Positions 36,650 through 47,510 of a stretch of 64,000 nucleotides of DNA are shown piece after piece; position 1 is the stretch's first letter, and every line of letters starts with the position of its first letter. The position numbers and the translations under genes were made by a program. The stretch lies in NCBI GenBank assembly GCA_030549775.1, contig CM060171.1, positions 377,001 through 441,000 of the forward strand, written 5' to 3'. Below the pieces are notes generated by a model. It was not told where the DNA came from and made no database searches. It saw only the letters and a list, made by a program, of their open reading frames with translations. This stretch comes from Tamarix chinensis. Lineage: Eukaryota; Streptophyta; Magnoliopsida; Caryophyllales; Tamaricaceae.

Positions 36650-37650
36650 ACAAGTTACTGATTTACCCCTATCATCTTTACAAAATTACTAAAATACCCC
36701 TTCCTTGTAAAATTACCAAGTCATCACTTTTTATTTGCCAAATTACCATATTACCCTCCATGTTGCATAGTTACCAAAAATGCCCCTTACATGTGTTAGA
36801 TTACCAAATTATCCTCCATACTTATTAAATTCATCAAATCGCCCTTTTGGTTGGCTAAATTACCAAATCGCCCTTCTTCATTATAATAATTACCATTTTG
36901 CCCATTTTACTTATAAAATTACCAATTTACCCTTTCTTTATACCAATTTACCAAAATACCCTTTCTCTTTTATTAAATTACCATTTTACCCCTTTACTTT
37001 ATAAAATTACCATAATACCCTTTCCTTTATGCCAAATTACCAAAATTCCCTTCTCCTTTATTAAATTACCATTTTACCCCTTTACTTTACAAAATTACCA
37101 TAATACCCTTTCTATTATGCCAAATTACCATTTTACTCTTTTGCATTACATAATTACAAAAATACCCTTTTGCATTACATAATTACAAAAATACCCTTTT
37201 GCTTTATATAATTACCAAAATACCCTTCCTTTATGCCAAATTACTAAAAATACCCTTCCTTTATCCCAAATTACTAAAATACCCTTCTCCTTTATTAACG
37301 CACCATTTTACCCTTTTATTTTACAAAATTACCAAAATGCCCTTTCTTTTTATTAATTTACCAATATACCTTGTTACTCCCAAAAATTACCAAGTTATCC
37401 CTTTTTTCTTGTAAAATTACTAAAATGCCCTCCTTACTTATCCATTTACCATTTTATCCCCTTTACTCTTATTATGCCAATTTTATCAAAATACCCTCAC
37501 CATATAAATATTAATACACATGGTCCATATACATCATCTAACACCACCATCTATTATTATTTATCATAATACTCATTAGCATCTACCACACCCACTTATT
37601 TAGGCCACAACTTTAGCATAAGCAAATTTACCAAAATGCCCCTAGGGCTC
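36650..37650 (-). repeat. 29-bp minisatellite of B1
   Basis: About 1.0 kb of degenerate tandem units such as AAATTACCAAAATACCCTTT plus about nine bases. Several overlapping Pro/Phe/Tyr-rich open frames here are a by-product of the repeat. It is the partner of the longer array in B2 (53390-54665). Confidence 0.85.
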
Positions 37651-38159
37651 ATATAGACATTATTTATGTAACAAATGGCCACATTAGCATATCATATCAT
37701 ACATATGTATTTAACCTTATCATTAACAAAAAATTCCTTCCTTAAGCATTATTTCTACACATGACACAAAAAAAAACATAATTTTCTTCTCATCAACCAA
37801 CATATTCCACTAAATATATTATACTTAATAACATATATCATGCATATAAATTAAATTAAAAATCCTAATGTGCTAGCATACGTATATCCATATATTTTAG
37901 TAGGACATAACGGTTACCTTATTTCCAGCAATAATTAAACCTTATTGGTACTCCGGTTAAAGGTTTGAGCTTTGATTAGTAAAAATTTATATCTAAAAAT
38001 AATATCAAAAATTAGCATAATAGAAATAGGAAATCAAAAGAATAATTTTTATCAAAAACTTAATTAAATATATACTACTATTAACCCTTACTATACCTCA
38101 AGATTTAGCCAAAATCATAAAAGATGAGCAGCAAACTCATGTTGCATGAGTACCATGAG

Positions 38160-39410
38160 CTACATGCAAAGGGTAAGGAAGAAGGGAGGGTCAAAGAGGA
38201 GAAATGGGAAAAGGAGAGTGTGGCTTGGTTAAGGGTTTTGGGAGTGGGGTGAAGAGCTTTTGGAGGGGATTTAGGGTAGTGGCTAAGTGCAGGGAGGTAG
38301 TAGGGGTGTAGGTGGTGGTTGGGTGTAGGTGATCAGCTGCTCAGAATGGCGAAGATGGCAACTGTAGGCCAGGAAAAGTGGATGCAAGGGTAGAGGAGGA
38401 GAAGAAGGAAGGGAAAAGGATAAGAGAAGGGATGGATGCATGGGGATATTTCGGCCAAGGGAAGAAGTGGAGTGGTAGAGGAGGTGTTAGGGAGCGGATT
38501 GGGGGCTATGGTGGCAGCGGAAGAGGTGGAATGGTGGCAGACGGGGTGGTGCAGGGTGGAGGATGAGAAGAAGAGGAAAGAAAAGGAATGAAGGGAAGGG
38601 GCTGCAAGGGCTAATGGGGTGATGGGGTGGTGCAAGGGGGTTGGTGGGGTGTCAGGGAGGTGGTGCATGTGGTTGTTTGGGCAGCGATAATGACAAAGTG
38701 AAAATAGGGGAGGAGGAGAAAGGGGGAAGGAAGGGAGAAAGAAGGCTCAGTAGAGAGGTGAGGGAGCTCGAGGTAGGAGGAGAATGAGCAGAAGAGAAGA
38801 AGAAGAAGAAGAAGAAGAGGGAGAGGAGAGAAGGCAGGCACCGGCTAGATGGTGGAAGGGGAGGTGTGCAGGTCGACGAGTGTAGGGTGGCAGTTGGGGG
38901 AAGAAGGAAGCGAATAAAAAGGGAAGGAAGGGCATGCAGTACAGGGGCTTGTATGGCCTAAAAATGGAAGGAAAGGGACGTGGGGAGAGAGAGGGAGAGA
39001 GAGAAGGCTGTAGGGGGAAGGTAGGTGGTGGCAGGCAGCTACAACAAGCTAGCAATGGTGGGTGGTCGAAAAAGGAAGGAGAAAGGAAGACAAAGGGAGG
39101 AGGGATTGTGGGCTAGTCGGGTGAGGAAAGGAAAGAAGGCAAAAGGTTGACCCGGTGCTTGAGGGAGTGGGAGAGAAAAGAAAGGACTGGACTCGCCCAG
39201 CTGGGGGAGGAAAGGAAAAGAAAAAGAAAAGGAATTGGGATACGGGCTACACGGTCACACGGGAGAGGGAGAAGGGACGGGCCAATGGCCTAATGCCAGG
39301 GGAATGGAAAAGAGAGCAGGCCTAGTAGCCAAAAGAGGAAAAACACGAAAAAGAAAAAGGAAGAAAAGGAGAAAGAAAAAAAGGAAAAAGTAAAAATTAA
39401 AAAGGGGAAA
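38160..39410 (-). repeat. GA-rich tract of B1
   Basis: Purine-rich on +, with AAG and GGA runs (for example 38795-38820). Open frames on either strand are compositional. Confidence 0.75.
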
Positions 39411-39727
39411 ATAAAATAAAATATTTTTTGAAATAATGGCATTTAATAGTATTGATAGATAAATTAATTTAATAATTTAAATTATTATAATTTAATATAT
39501 TGGTTTAAAAAGGTTAATTTTTTGTAAAATAATGGTTTGTAAAATTATTTAAATAAAAAAAGTATGATAAAATAACAAAATATTTATTTTAATTTCTGAA
39601 ATAATCATATCCGTTTTATATGCTCAAAATTCCAAAAAATGATTAATTTAAATAATTTTAAAACTTAAATTACCCCAAATGAGGGTTATTTATTAAATTC
39701 TAGGTTTTAGGTTCTTGGGGTATTACA

Positions 39728-41131
39728 TCTTGCATCAAAAAGCTTATTGAAAATAAGGTGCTAGGATTAGCACATGCGCAGGGTTAGCCTGAATAATCTG
39801 ATTGAGAAGAGCCACTCAGATAGCCATGTTGATGAAGTTTGGGGGGCATATCTCCTCAAGTAGGATTTATTGTAGTAAATAATATAGATAGACATGATTG
39901 TTACTATCCTTATAGGAGGTTATGGTAGTATGTGATTAGTGCATTATCTGGTATAAAGTATTTGAAATTATCATCATATGTCATTCCTTTTCCCCTTGAT
40001 ATTGCTTTTAGGTTTGTAAAAGGGAGGATCATTGTGGTAAATGGGATGGTATTGCAAACTTTCTCCTCAAGCACAACACTACATAAGACTATTTTCATGC
40101 GTATGACTCCTCGTTGATTGGATAGGACTACTGGCAAGAGAAGGTGAGCTGATTCCATCTTGACAACCCTTGTGTCACTGAGTTCTAATGAAATGGACTA
40201 CTTTAGTATCCTATAGGCGACATTCTAGGGTAGGAGTTGTTGGGTAGGGGTGAATTGATTAGAGAAAATCCCTCTAATCCTTCAACATCCAAGGGAAACT
40301 AGGAGCATATCATTCCTGAGAATGTGAATGTTTTTGATACCTTATCAGAGTTCATCAACATTGCCTATGTGGGTGACTGTTTTTTGCTTCGGGCCATTGA
40401 AGTAAAAATGCCACATTTTTTTTTCTCTTCTAACATTATGTTGTTGAGTTTGTGGAAATTTTATTGGTATTCAACCATTTTCTTATTAATTTTGCTTTGT
40501 AGGCTCTCCACAATAGCATTATATTGGTTACCGTAGTGGAGTGTCTCTAGTTCAATTTGAGGGACAAGGAGATCAATTTTATTAGATCCTAAGAGGAGCT
40601 TGATTTTCTAGGGGGTACTCCTTAAGAAAAGGGATATAGAGCTATCCAGCACCATTTGGCATACCATGGAGCTTGAAGAGGAAGCTTTTAATGGGCTTCA
40701 AATTTTGGTCAAGTGAGTCTCCCTGTTGGAGGTGAGGTAAGCTCAACTATTCGTTGATTCCCCTACATGCGAGCCTTATTTTGTAATTTGCTAATCAAAG
40801 ATGTAGAAGCCTTCAGTGGTGGAGGGTGAGGGGATGAGGGGATGATTTTTGTAGATACTCCACCTCTAGTGCTATCCACCTCTCCATGCATGATGGGTGG
40901 TGTGGACGTTCCCTAGTCTATTCTTCCTTCCCTATCCTCTGGGTCCTCTAAGCATCACCATGAGGTTCTAGAAGGGGTAGGGGTAGGTCAACTGCACTTG
41001 GCTTCCTTAGCTCCATTCACACGACTTCCTCTTCCTATTCATTTGAATTAGGGAAGGGAGGTTAGGTGTGGCCTCTATGTCAAGTGGCTGACTATTGCTT
41101 GACTTTGTGATATATTAACCTAGGTGTGGGG

Positions 41132-41134
<3 letters not shown>
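39728..41134. other. Unidentified part of the left arm
   Basis: No recognised domain. It contains an 82-codon minus-strand open frame (39910-40158) kept in the other arm, and a 70-codon plus-strand frame (40324-40536). It may be an old element internal region; I cannot name it. Confidence 0.5.
39910..40158 (-). CDS. Unknown 82-aa open frame, left-arm copy
   Basis: Starts MESAHLLLPVVLSNQRG and ends FIPDNALITYYHNLL. Only about three residues differ from the right-arm copy at 50893-51141. No family recognised, no signal peptide or membrane segment evident. The high identity follows from the recent arm duplication and is not in itself a sign of selection. It may be a fragment of a longer old protein. 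Confidence 0.25.
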   Translation of the reverse strand: MESAHLLLPVVLSNQRGVIRMKIVLCSVVLEEKVCNTIPFTTMILPFTNLKAISRGKGMTYDDNFKYFIPDNALITYYHNLL

Positions 41135-41205
<71 letters not shown>

Positions 41206-41223
41206 TACTATTATTATTATTAT
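41135..41223. repeat. (TTA)n microsatellite, left arm
   Basis: About 89 bases, near-perfect TTA units with one ACTACTA interruption near 41204. The equivalent site in the right arm has only about five units. Confidence 0.95.
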
Positions 41224-41379
41224 ACTTGCTCAGGCTTATAGAAAAAAAGACCTTACATGGAAGGATTTGGAGGGGAGTACATCAACATGACACATTTATA
41301 GAAGAGTCTTGAAGCTAATAGAGTCAGAGATTTTCCAAGAAATCTTGAAGAAACAAGAAAAGAGGGCTGCACGACCAAT

Positions 41380-41596
41380 TTCACACCCAGCTGCACGACC
41401 ATGTAGCACCCCTTGATATATTTGAAGAAAGTGAAACCGCGCGGCCAAGCAATGCATGGATCGCACGGTCGTGCGGAATTTTGTGCTGAAAATTCAAGCT
41501 TAAAATCTTGCATGGCCAGGAAGTGTGTGTCTCGTGTAGTCATGCAAGATTCAAGATCCCATAAATTAGAGAGCTGAGAAGCTGCACGGCTAGGCA
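41380..41596. repeat. GCACGGCCGTGC-type palindrome cluster, left arm
   Basis: Several degenerate copies (GCACGACC, GCACGGTCGTGC at 41462, GCACGGCTAGGC at 41585), matching the cluster at 49490-49765 in the right arm. A third cluster lies at 46620-46821 inside Athila. Confidence 0.7.
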
Positions 41597-41760
41597 TGGC
41601 TCAAAATCATTACCAATGGTCGAGTGAGCACTCTTCAACCAAAGATGTAGAAGCCTCTTCAACCAAAGAAAGTGAAACAAAGCATACCATAGGTCAAGCA
41701 ATTGATTGAAGGCATGGCTCAAAATCATTACCAATGGTCGAGTGAGCACTCTTCAACCAA
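41597..41760 (+). repeat. Partial tandem duplication of gag at the left-arm junction
   Basis: ggcatggctcaaaatcatta and the next 29 bases occur at about 41597-41645 and again at 41712-41760, period 115. They encode MAQNHYQWSSEHSST, a late-gag motif of Athila. The first copy abuts the arm boundary. Confidence 0.85.
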
Positions 41761-42395
41761 GAAGGGTGGAAGGTATGACCTTGATACTTTGGATCACCTT
41801 TCTTCACAGGTTGATGCATTATTTCAAAAACTTGATAAAATAAGTGTTAACGCATTAACAACCTCCCCTGTTGTGTTGTGAGATTTGTGGCATCGTAGGA
41901 CACTCATCTTTTGAATGTCAGTCAGTTACTCCTCCACCCCCCGGAGTAACCCTAGTGGACCATGTTAATTATGTGAATAACATCAACCAAAAGGGAGATC
42001 CATTTGCTCCCACCTACAATCCAGGATGGTGAAATCATCCAAATCTATCCTACAAGAACCCAGCACTGAATCCCATCCCTCAATTGAACTTTAGGCCCCC
42101 AGGTTTCCAAAATCTTAGACCACCATTTCCTAATCCTCCAAAGTCAAATCTTGAGTTAATGATGGATAACTTCATAGCCTTTCAAAACAAATAAATCGAG
42201 GATTTAAAAAATTAGGTCAAAAGCTTAAGTTTTAAGGTTGAATCACTAGTCACCCACAATAAGATGCTGAAAAATCATATTATCCAAGTGGCCCAACAAT
42301 TGGGATCTTCCTCTCGGCCTACCGGAATGCTTCCCGGGCAACCAGAGGCCAATCCTAAAGGGTTTGTTAATATTATAGCACTTTGAAGTGGGAAG
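41713..42395 (+). pseudogene. Athila gag, C-terminal part
   Basis: MAQNHYQWSSEHSSTKKGG, YDLDTLDHLSSQVDALF, then a CX2CX4HX4C knuckle (CEICGIVGHSSFEC, from 41877). Then FAPTYNPGW and LSYKNPALNPIPQLNF, typical of Athila gag after the knuckle. Stops near 42030, 42193 and 42384 and a missing N-terminal half make it a pseudogene. Confidence 0.85.
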
Positions 42396-42779
42396 GAGTT
42401 GGAAGGCCCTATTTTAAGAAGAAATGGAAGAGGAAGGTAGAGGAGCCAAAGAGGAAGTGGAAAGGAATAGAGAAGCCGTGAATATTGAGAATGAGACCAC
42501 CTTAGGGAAAGATAACAAGGTTGAGAAATATGTCTCTCTGCTACCATATAAACCTCCCCTACCTTTCCCTCAAAGACAAGCTAAAGCGAGATTAGAAAAA
42601 TAATTTGGAAGGTTTGTTGAAATTTTAAAAAGATTACAAATCAATATTCTATTTGTGGAAGCCATATCACAAACGCTTTCTTATGATAAATTTCTCAAAG
42701 AAATTATTTCTAATAAATGACGATAAGAGGAGTATGAAATGGTAGCCCTAAAATAGGAATGTAGTGATATTATTCAAAA

Positions 42780-43420
42780 CAAGCTTCCACCTAAGCTTAA
42801 AAACCACAACTCATTCTCTATTCCCTGTACTATCAATGACATGTCCATTAACCGTGCATTTTGTGATATTGGAGTTAGTGTTAGTCTAGTGCCTCTTTCT
42901 ATTTGTAAGATGCTGCAGATGGAAGATTTGAATCTTATCACCATCTACCTCCAATTAGCAGATCAGACAGTAAAAATATCTAGTAGGTATATTAGAAGAT
43001 GTACCTATCTAGGTCGGTAAGTTTTATGTTCCAGTTAATTTTATTATTTTAGAAATAGAGGAGGATGCACAAATCCCCATCATATTGGGAAGACCTTTCT
43101 TAACTACTACAGGAGCAGTTATAGATGGGAAAAATGGAAATCTCTCTCTCAACAATGGGGAAGAGAAAGTAAATATTGATTTACCTTCTACAGTAAAACT
43201 CCCATTGATTGCCGATTATTATTGCAGGATTGATACGGTGGATAGGATGATTCAAGAAGACCTTGCTGATTTAATCTCAAATGATCTATTAGAGAAGTGT
43301 TTGACGAGAGATGGAATGTTCCATGATGGTGATGAGGAGACAGCTACCTATGATTCCATCCTTGGAGAAAACCATGCCTGCGCAAAACAACCAGGTTTAG
43401 TGGCCCCGATTAAGAGATAA
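42780..43420 (+). pseudogene. Athila protease region
   Basis: INDMSINRAFCDIGVSVSLV holds the DxG active-site context (DIG near 42866). After a frameshift near 43018, ILGRPFLTTTGAVIDGKNG (from about 43079) is the conserved C-terminal block of the Athila protease. The frame 43085-43420 is clean for 111 codons. Aspartic protease, would cleave Gag-Pol. Confidence 0.8.
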
Positions 43421-43501
43421 TTATATGGCTCATTATGTACAGAAAAAGCTGCACCTAAGGTAGAGACAAAACCCCTCCCTTCCTCTCTTAGGTATGAATT
43501 T

Positions 43502-44270
43502 ATGGACTCTAATGGTGAATATCATGTCATTGTAAATGTTATCCTGAATCAAGAAGAATTTGAAAAATTACTTGAAGTCCTTAGGTTTCACAAAGATGTC
43601 ATAGGTTATTCTATTGAAGACATCAAGGGCATAAATCCTTCATTTTTCATGCATCACATTTTATTAGAAAAAGGACATAAATCCTCCATTGAGCATCAAA
43701 GACGGTTGAGCTTAAACATAAAGGAGGTAGTAAAAAAGGAAGTGCTTAAGATACTTGATGCAGGAATCATTTACCATATGTCATATAGTGAGTGCGTAAG
43801 ACCAGCTCAGGTAGTACCTAAGAAAAGGGGCATGATTGTCATAAGAAATGAGCAAAATGAACTAATCTTATAAGAACAGTCACTGGGTGGCGTATGTGCA
43901 TTGACTATAGAAAGTTAAATAAAGCTATCCGAAAGGATCACTTCCCCCTTCCATTTATCGATCAGATGCTGGAAAAGTTAGCTAAACACTTATTTCTGTT
44001 ATCTATATGGATATTCTGGAATTTTTCAAATCCCTATCCACCCTAGCGATCAAGAAAAAATAACATTTACATGCCCATATGATACTTTTGCTTATAGGAG
44101 GATGCCATTTGGCTTGTGTAATGCCCCCAACCACTTTTCAACACTATATGATATCCAAATTATCAAATTTTATTAAAGATATTATGGAAGTGTTTATGGA
44201 TGAATTCTCTGTTTACTGAACCACCTTTGATGATTGCCTCGATAATCTTGCTAAGGTTTTAAGAAGATGT
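43502..44270 (+). pseudogene. Athila reverse transcriptase
   Basis: The linker NQEEFEKLLEVLRFHKDVIG leads to IKEVVKKEVLKILDAGIIY and VVPKKRGMIVIRNEQNELI. After a stop at 43871, MCIDYRKLNKAIRKDHFPLP and then RRMPFGLCNAP follow in shifted frames. The YxDD box reads VFMDEFSVY (FMDE at 44193-44204), so the second catalytic Asp is Glu, and a TGA follows. The frame is broken at least four times. Confidence 0.85.
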
Positions 44271-44993
44271 AAAGAAGTGAACCTTGTACTTAACTGGAAA
44301 AAGTGTCATTTTATGGTACAAGAGGGCATTGTTCTAGGTCACTTAATCTTTAATCAGGGGATTGAAGTTGATAAGGTAAAAATTGATATCATTGCTAAAA
44401 TGCCTCTCCAGACCAATGTCAAAGGTGTTAGGAGTTTTCTAGGCCATGCTGGATTCTATAGGCAGTTCATTAAAAATTTCTCAAAAATTGCTAAACCTCT
44501 AACCCAATTACTTGTCAAGGATACCCCTTTTGCATTTGATCAATCTTGTTTAAATTCTTTTCATAGGTTAAAGGAAGCATTGACCAATGCCCCAATAATG
44601 AGACCCCCCGATTGGAGCCTTACTTTTGAGGTAATGTGTGATACTAGTGGCTATGCTGTTGGGGTTGTTCTTGGGCAGAGGAAAGATGGGAAAGTTTATG
44701 CCATATACTATGCCAACAGGACTTTGGATGATGCATAGATGAATTTTGCCATAACCAAAAAGGAACTCGTAACTATGGTGTTCTCCTTGGATAAATTCAG
44801 GTCTTATCTTGTAGGATCAAGAGTCATTGTGTTCACTAATCATGCAGCTCTTAGGCATCTCTTGGCAAAGAAAGATGCGAAAACAAGGTTGATTAGATGG
44901 ATCCTCTTCTTGCAAGAGTTCAATTTGGATATAAAAGACAAGAAGGGTGCTGAAAATGTAGTGGCGGATCACCTTTCCAAAATAACGCAATAG
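44271..44993 (+). pseudogene. Athila RT connection and RNase H
   Basis: NLVLNWKKCHFMVQEGIVLG, GVRSFLGHAGFYRQFIKNFS and VVLGQRKDGKVYAIYYANRT are followed by a TAG at 44736-44738. The frame resumes as [20 protein letters not shown] and [17 protein letters not shown] (Asn where TDH is usual), ending [13 protein letters not shown]. Two clean stretches of 153 and 84 codons. Confidence 0.85.
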
Positions 44994-44999
44994 ATGCAT

Positions 45000-46125
45000 T
45001 AAGAAGAAAGGGATGAATGCTGATTGATGATTCATTCCCTGATGACAATCTCTTTGCCGTTGAGAGCCTCCAAGCCCCATGGTTCACAGATTTTGTCAAT
45101 TATATTGTTTACAGGGTATTACAAGAAGACCTATCTTATCAATAGCGTAAGAAATTCCTTTCTGATGTCAAACATTATTTCTGGGATGATCCTTGCCTTT
45201 ATAAGCATTGTGCAAATGAAGTTTTTTGAAGATGCATTCTTGAAGATGAAATTCTGGATATCATTACCTATTGTCATTCATCGCCATATAGAGGTCATAC
45301 TAGCACCTCCAAAATAGCTGCAAGGGTACTTCTCATAGGATTTTAATGGCCTGCACTCTTTAAAGATGTGAGGAGTTATATGCTAGCATGTGATCGCTGC
45401 CAAAGAATTGGGAATACCTCAAGAAGAAATAAGATGACCTTGAATAACATCTTTGAGGTGGAGGTATTCTATGTGTGGGGGATTGATTTTATGGGACATT
45501 TTCCATCATCTCACAACAACAAATGCATGCTGATTGCATTGGATTACGTTTCTAAATGGGTAGAGGCATTAGCGTCTCCATTGAATGACATAAAGGTAGT
45601 AATTAAACTATTTCAGAAGGTTATCCCCCCCCCCAACTTAGAGTCCCAAGAGCTGTGATCAGTGATGGGGGATCCCACTTTGCTAATAAGGTCTTAAGCA
45701 AGCTCTTAAGGAAATATGGTGTAGCTCACAAAATGGCTACATTATATCATCCTCAAATGAGTAGTCAAGTGGAGATCACAAACAGAGAAATAAAAGAGAT
45801 CCTGGAAAATACTATATCCAAGTCAAGGAAATATTGGTCCTCCCAGCTAGATGACATTCTTTAGGCTTACTGAACATCTTATAAGACCCCTATAGGCACA
45901 ACACTATTCCATTTGGTATACGAAAAATCATGTCATCTGCTAGTCGAGGCCAAATACAAGGCACATTGGGCCATAAATACTATTCATCTAGGTTTGAAGG
46001 AAGTAGGTGAGCTGAGAATGCTTCAACTCAACGAGCTCTATGAGTTACAGTTAGATGCTTATGAAAATGCAAAAATATATAAGGAAAGGACAAAGAAGTG
46101 GCATGACAAATGTATTGTTTGAAAA
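45000..46125 (+). pseudogene. Athila integrase
   Basis: HHCC zinc region HCHSSPYRGH and LACDRCQRIG (about 45275-45410). Core: WGIDFMGHFPSSHNNKCMLI and LDYVSKWVEA (first Asp), ISDGGSHFANKVLSK (second Asp), SSQVEITNREIKEIL (Glu). A poly-C run near 45627 marks a frameshift and a TAG lies near 45862. The C-terminal LQLNELYELQLDAYENAKIY is a strong Athila marker. DDE residues are present but the frame is broken. Confidence 0.85.
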
Positions 46126-47510
46126 GAATTTAGGGAGGGAGAGTTGGTACTCCTATTCAATTCTCGTCTGAAGCTTTTTTAAGGAAAGCTACACTCAAGG
46201 TGGTCGGGACCTTTCCAAGTGTGTAAGTTATATTCCTTTGGGGCAATTGAAGTATGGAGTGAATCTACATGAGAATTCAAAGTAAATGGGAAACAATTAA
46301 AACATTATGTTGTCAGATCTCCAATTGAGAAGTTGGGCACCATCACCTTTCTTGAGACGCTATCAGTATGAAGACCATCATGATTGAGCTAATGACCTTA
46401 AACAAGTGCTTCATGGGAGGAAACCCATAATTTAAGTATCCCTTTGTTATATTTCTTTTATTTTGTCTTTCCCTACTTTTCTTTTGTTTCCTTTGTTTTC
46501 TATTTTTGTTGCAGCATTTTGGCAAGGATGATTGATTATCTAAGCTATCCAATGGAAGAAATGAGCTTATAAGGCATTAATTGAAGAAAAGGAGCAAAAA
46601 AAATTAAAGAACACAAGGTTACACGGCCGTGCATAAACCCCGCACTGGAAAATGAGGAAAAGCCGAGAGCTGGAATTTTGCACGATCAAGTCATGATAGA
46701 CCTGCACGGTCGTGCCAATTTGTAAAATATCATGCCAAGACCAAAAATTTTGCACCGTCCGCCAGTGCACAACCTGCACGCCTATGCATGACATGCCCGT
46801 GCTAATTGCACATGGTTGTGCATCCCTGATATGTACAAAAAGAAACTCCTGTTGGTGACTTCCCCTTCTTTCTCTCACCATTTTCCTCCTCCCTTTGTGA
46901 ACCCCAGCTCCTACCCAACTTTCTCCCCTCCTAGAATTATGCCAGAGTACCACTGTCGCTGCCATTTCCGCTACTATCACCATTGCACGACCATTCTCCA
47001 ACTGCATCACCTGGTGGTGCACTGTTTGCACACCCTGTTTTCCCTTTTGCACCGTCTCACCCCTGGACATCCAACTACACCATCGGCTTTCCACCACACG
47101 ACCACCCTTCCCACCACCACATATTTATTCTACCACCATTTCCACCACCACATAGCCCATTAATCTACACCTTGACCTCCTCTATATAAACCCTAACCTT
47201 GCACCCTTGTTTCACCCGTGCACAATACATTTCCACCTGCACATTCTGGCAGTGCAACACTGCATCGCCCACTAGTGCACCACCACACCACCACTTCTCC
47301 CCTTCTTTATTATGCACGGGCTTTTCCACACCGCATATGAGTGTCTCTCTTGATTTGCTTTCCATTCTTCTAGTTCCCTTCATCCTTATTTTGGTTCTTC
47401 TTTAGTTCTTGCAATTTTCAATTCCATTATATATCTTCCGATCTCATATGTGGTGTGTGGTTGATTCGATCTATTCTATAACATTTCGCTTTGGTAGATA
47501 GCCAACAGCT
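46126..47510 (+). other. Athila spacer between integrase and env-like ORF
   Basis: After the integrase tail (EGELVLLF, SRWSGPFQVCKLY, near 46140-46240) no gene is supported. Holds the palindrome cluster 46620-46821 and a CT/CCA-rich stretch 46850-47300 where overlapping open frames are low-complexity. It would be the leader of the env-position ORF. Confidence 0.65.
46620..46821. repeat. GCACGGCCGTGC-type palindromes in the Athila spacer
   Basis: ACACGGCCGTGCA at 46621, GCACGGTCGTGCC near 46700, then GCACGCCTATGC and GCCCGTGC variants. Each is a near-perfect 10-12 bp palindrome. Confidence 0.75.

Larger units (their letters stand above)
35127..39727 (-). mobile_element. Solo LTR B1, left arm of the giant inverted duplication
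   Basis: On + it starts TGGGTACCCCCAAAATTTAC and ends TTCTTGGGGTATTACA, 4.6 kb. It is the inverted partner of B2 (51328-61306). The inner flank (39728 on: tcttgcatca) is shared with B2; the outer flank (acata, then LINE) is not. It carries the CCGATCC motif array, the AGTAC palindrome at 35551-35564, a 29-bp minisatellite and a GA-rich tract. No internal domain. Confidence 0.8.
35127..41596. repeat. Left arm of giant inverted duplication
   Basis: Consists of B1 plus 39728-41596, matched in inverse orientation by 49535-51327 plus B2. Over the first 300 bases inside the LTR, identity is about 96% by eye, for example AAGGTGCTAGGATTAGCAC in both. Inner end at 41596, where Athila gag sequence begins abruptly. 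Confidence 0.85.

Noticed and set aside
36643..37414. Series of overlapping Pro/Tyr/Phe frames
   Set aside because: Product of the 29-bp minisatellite.
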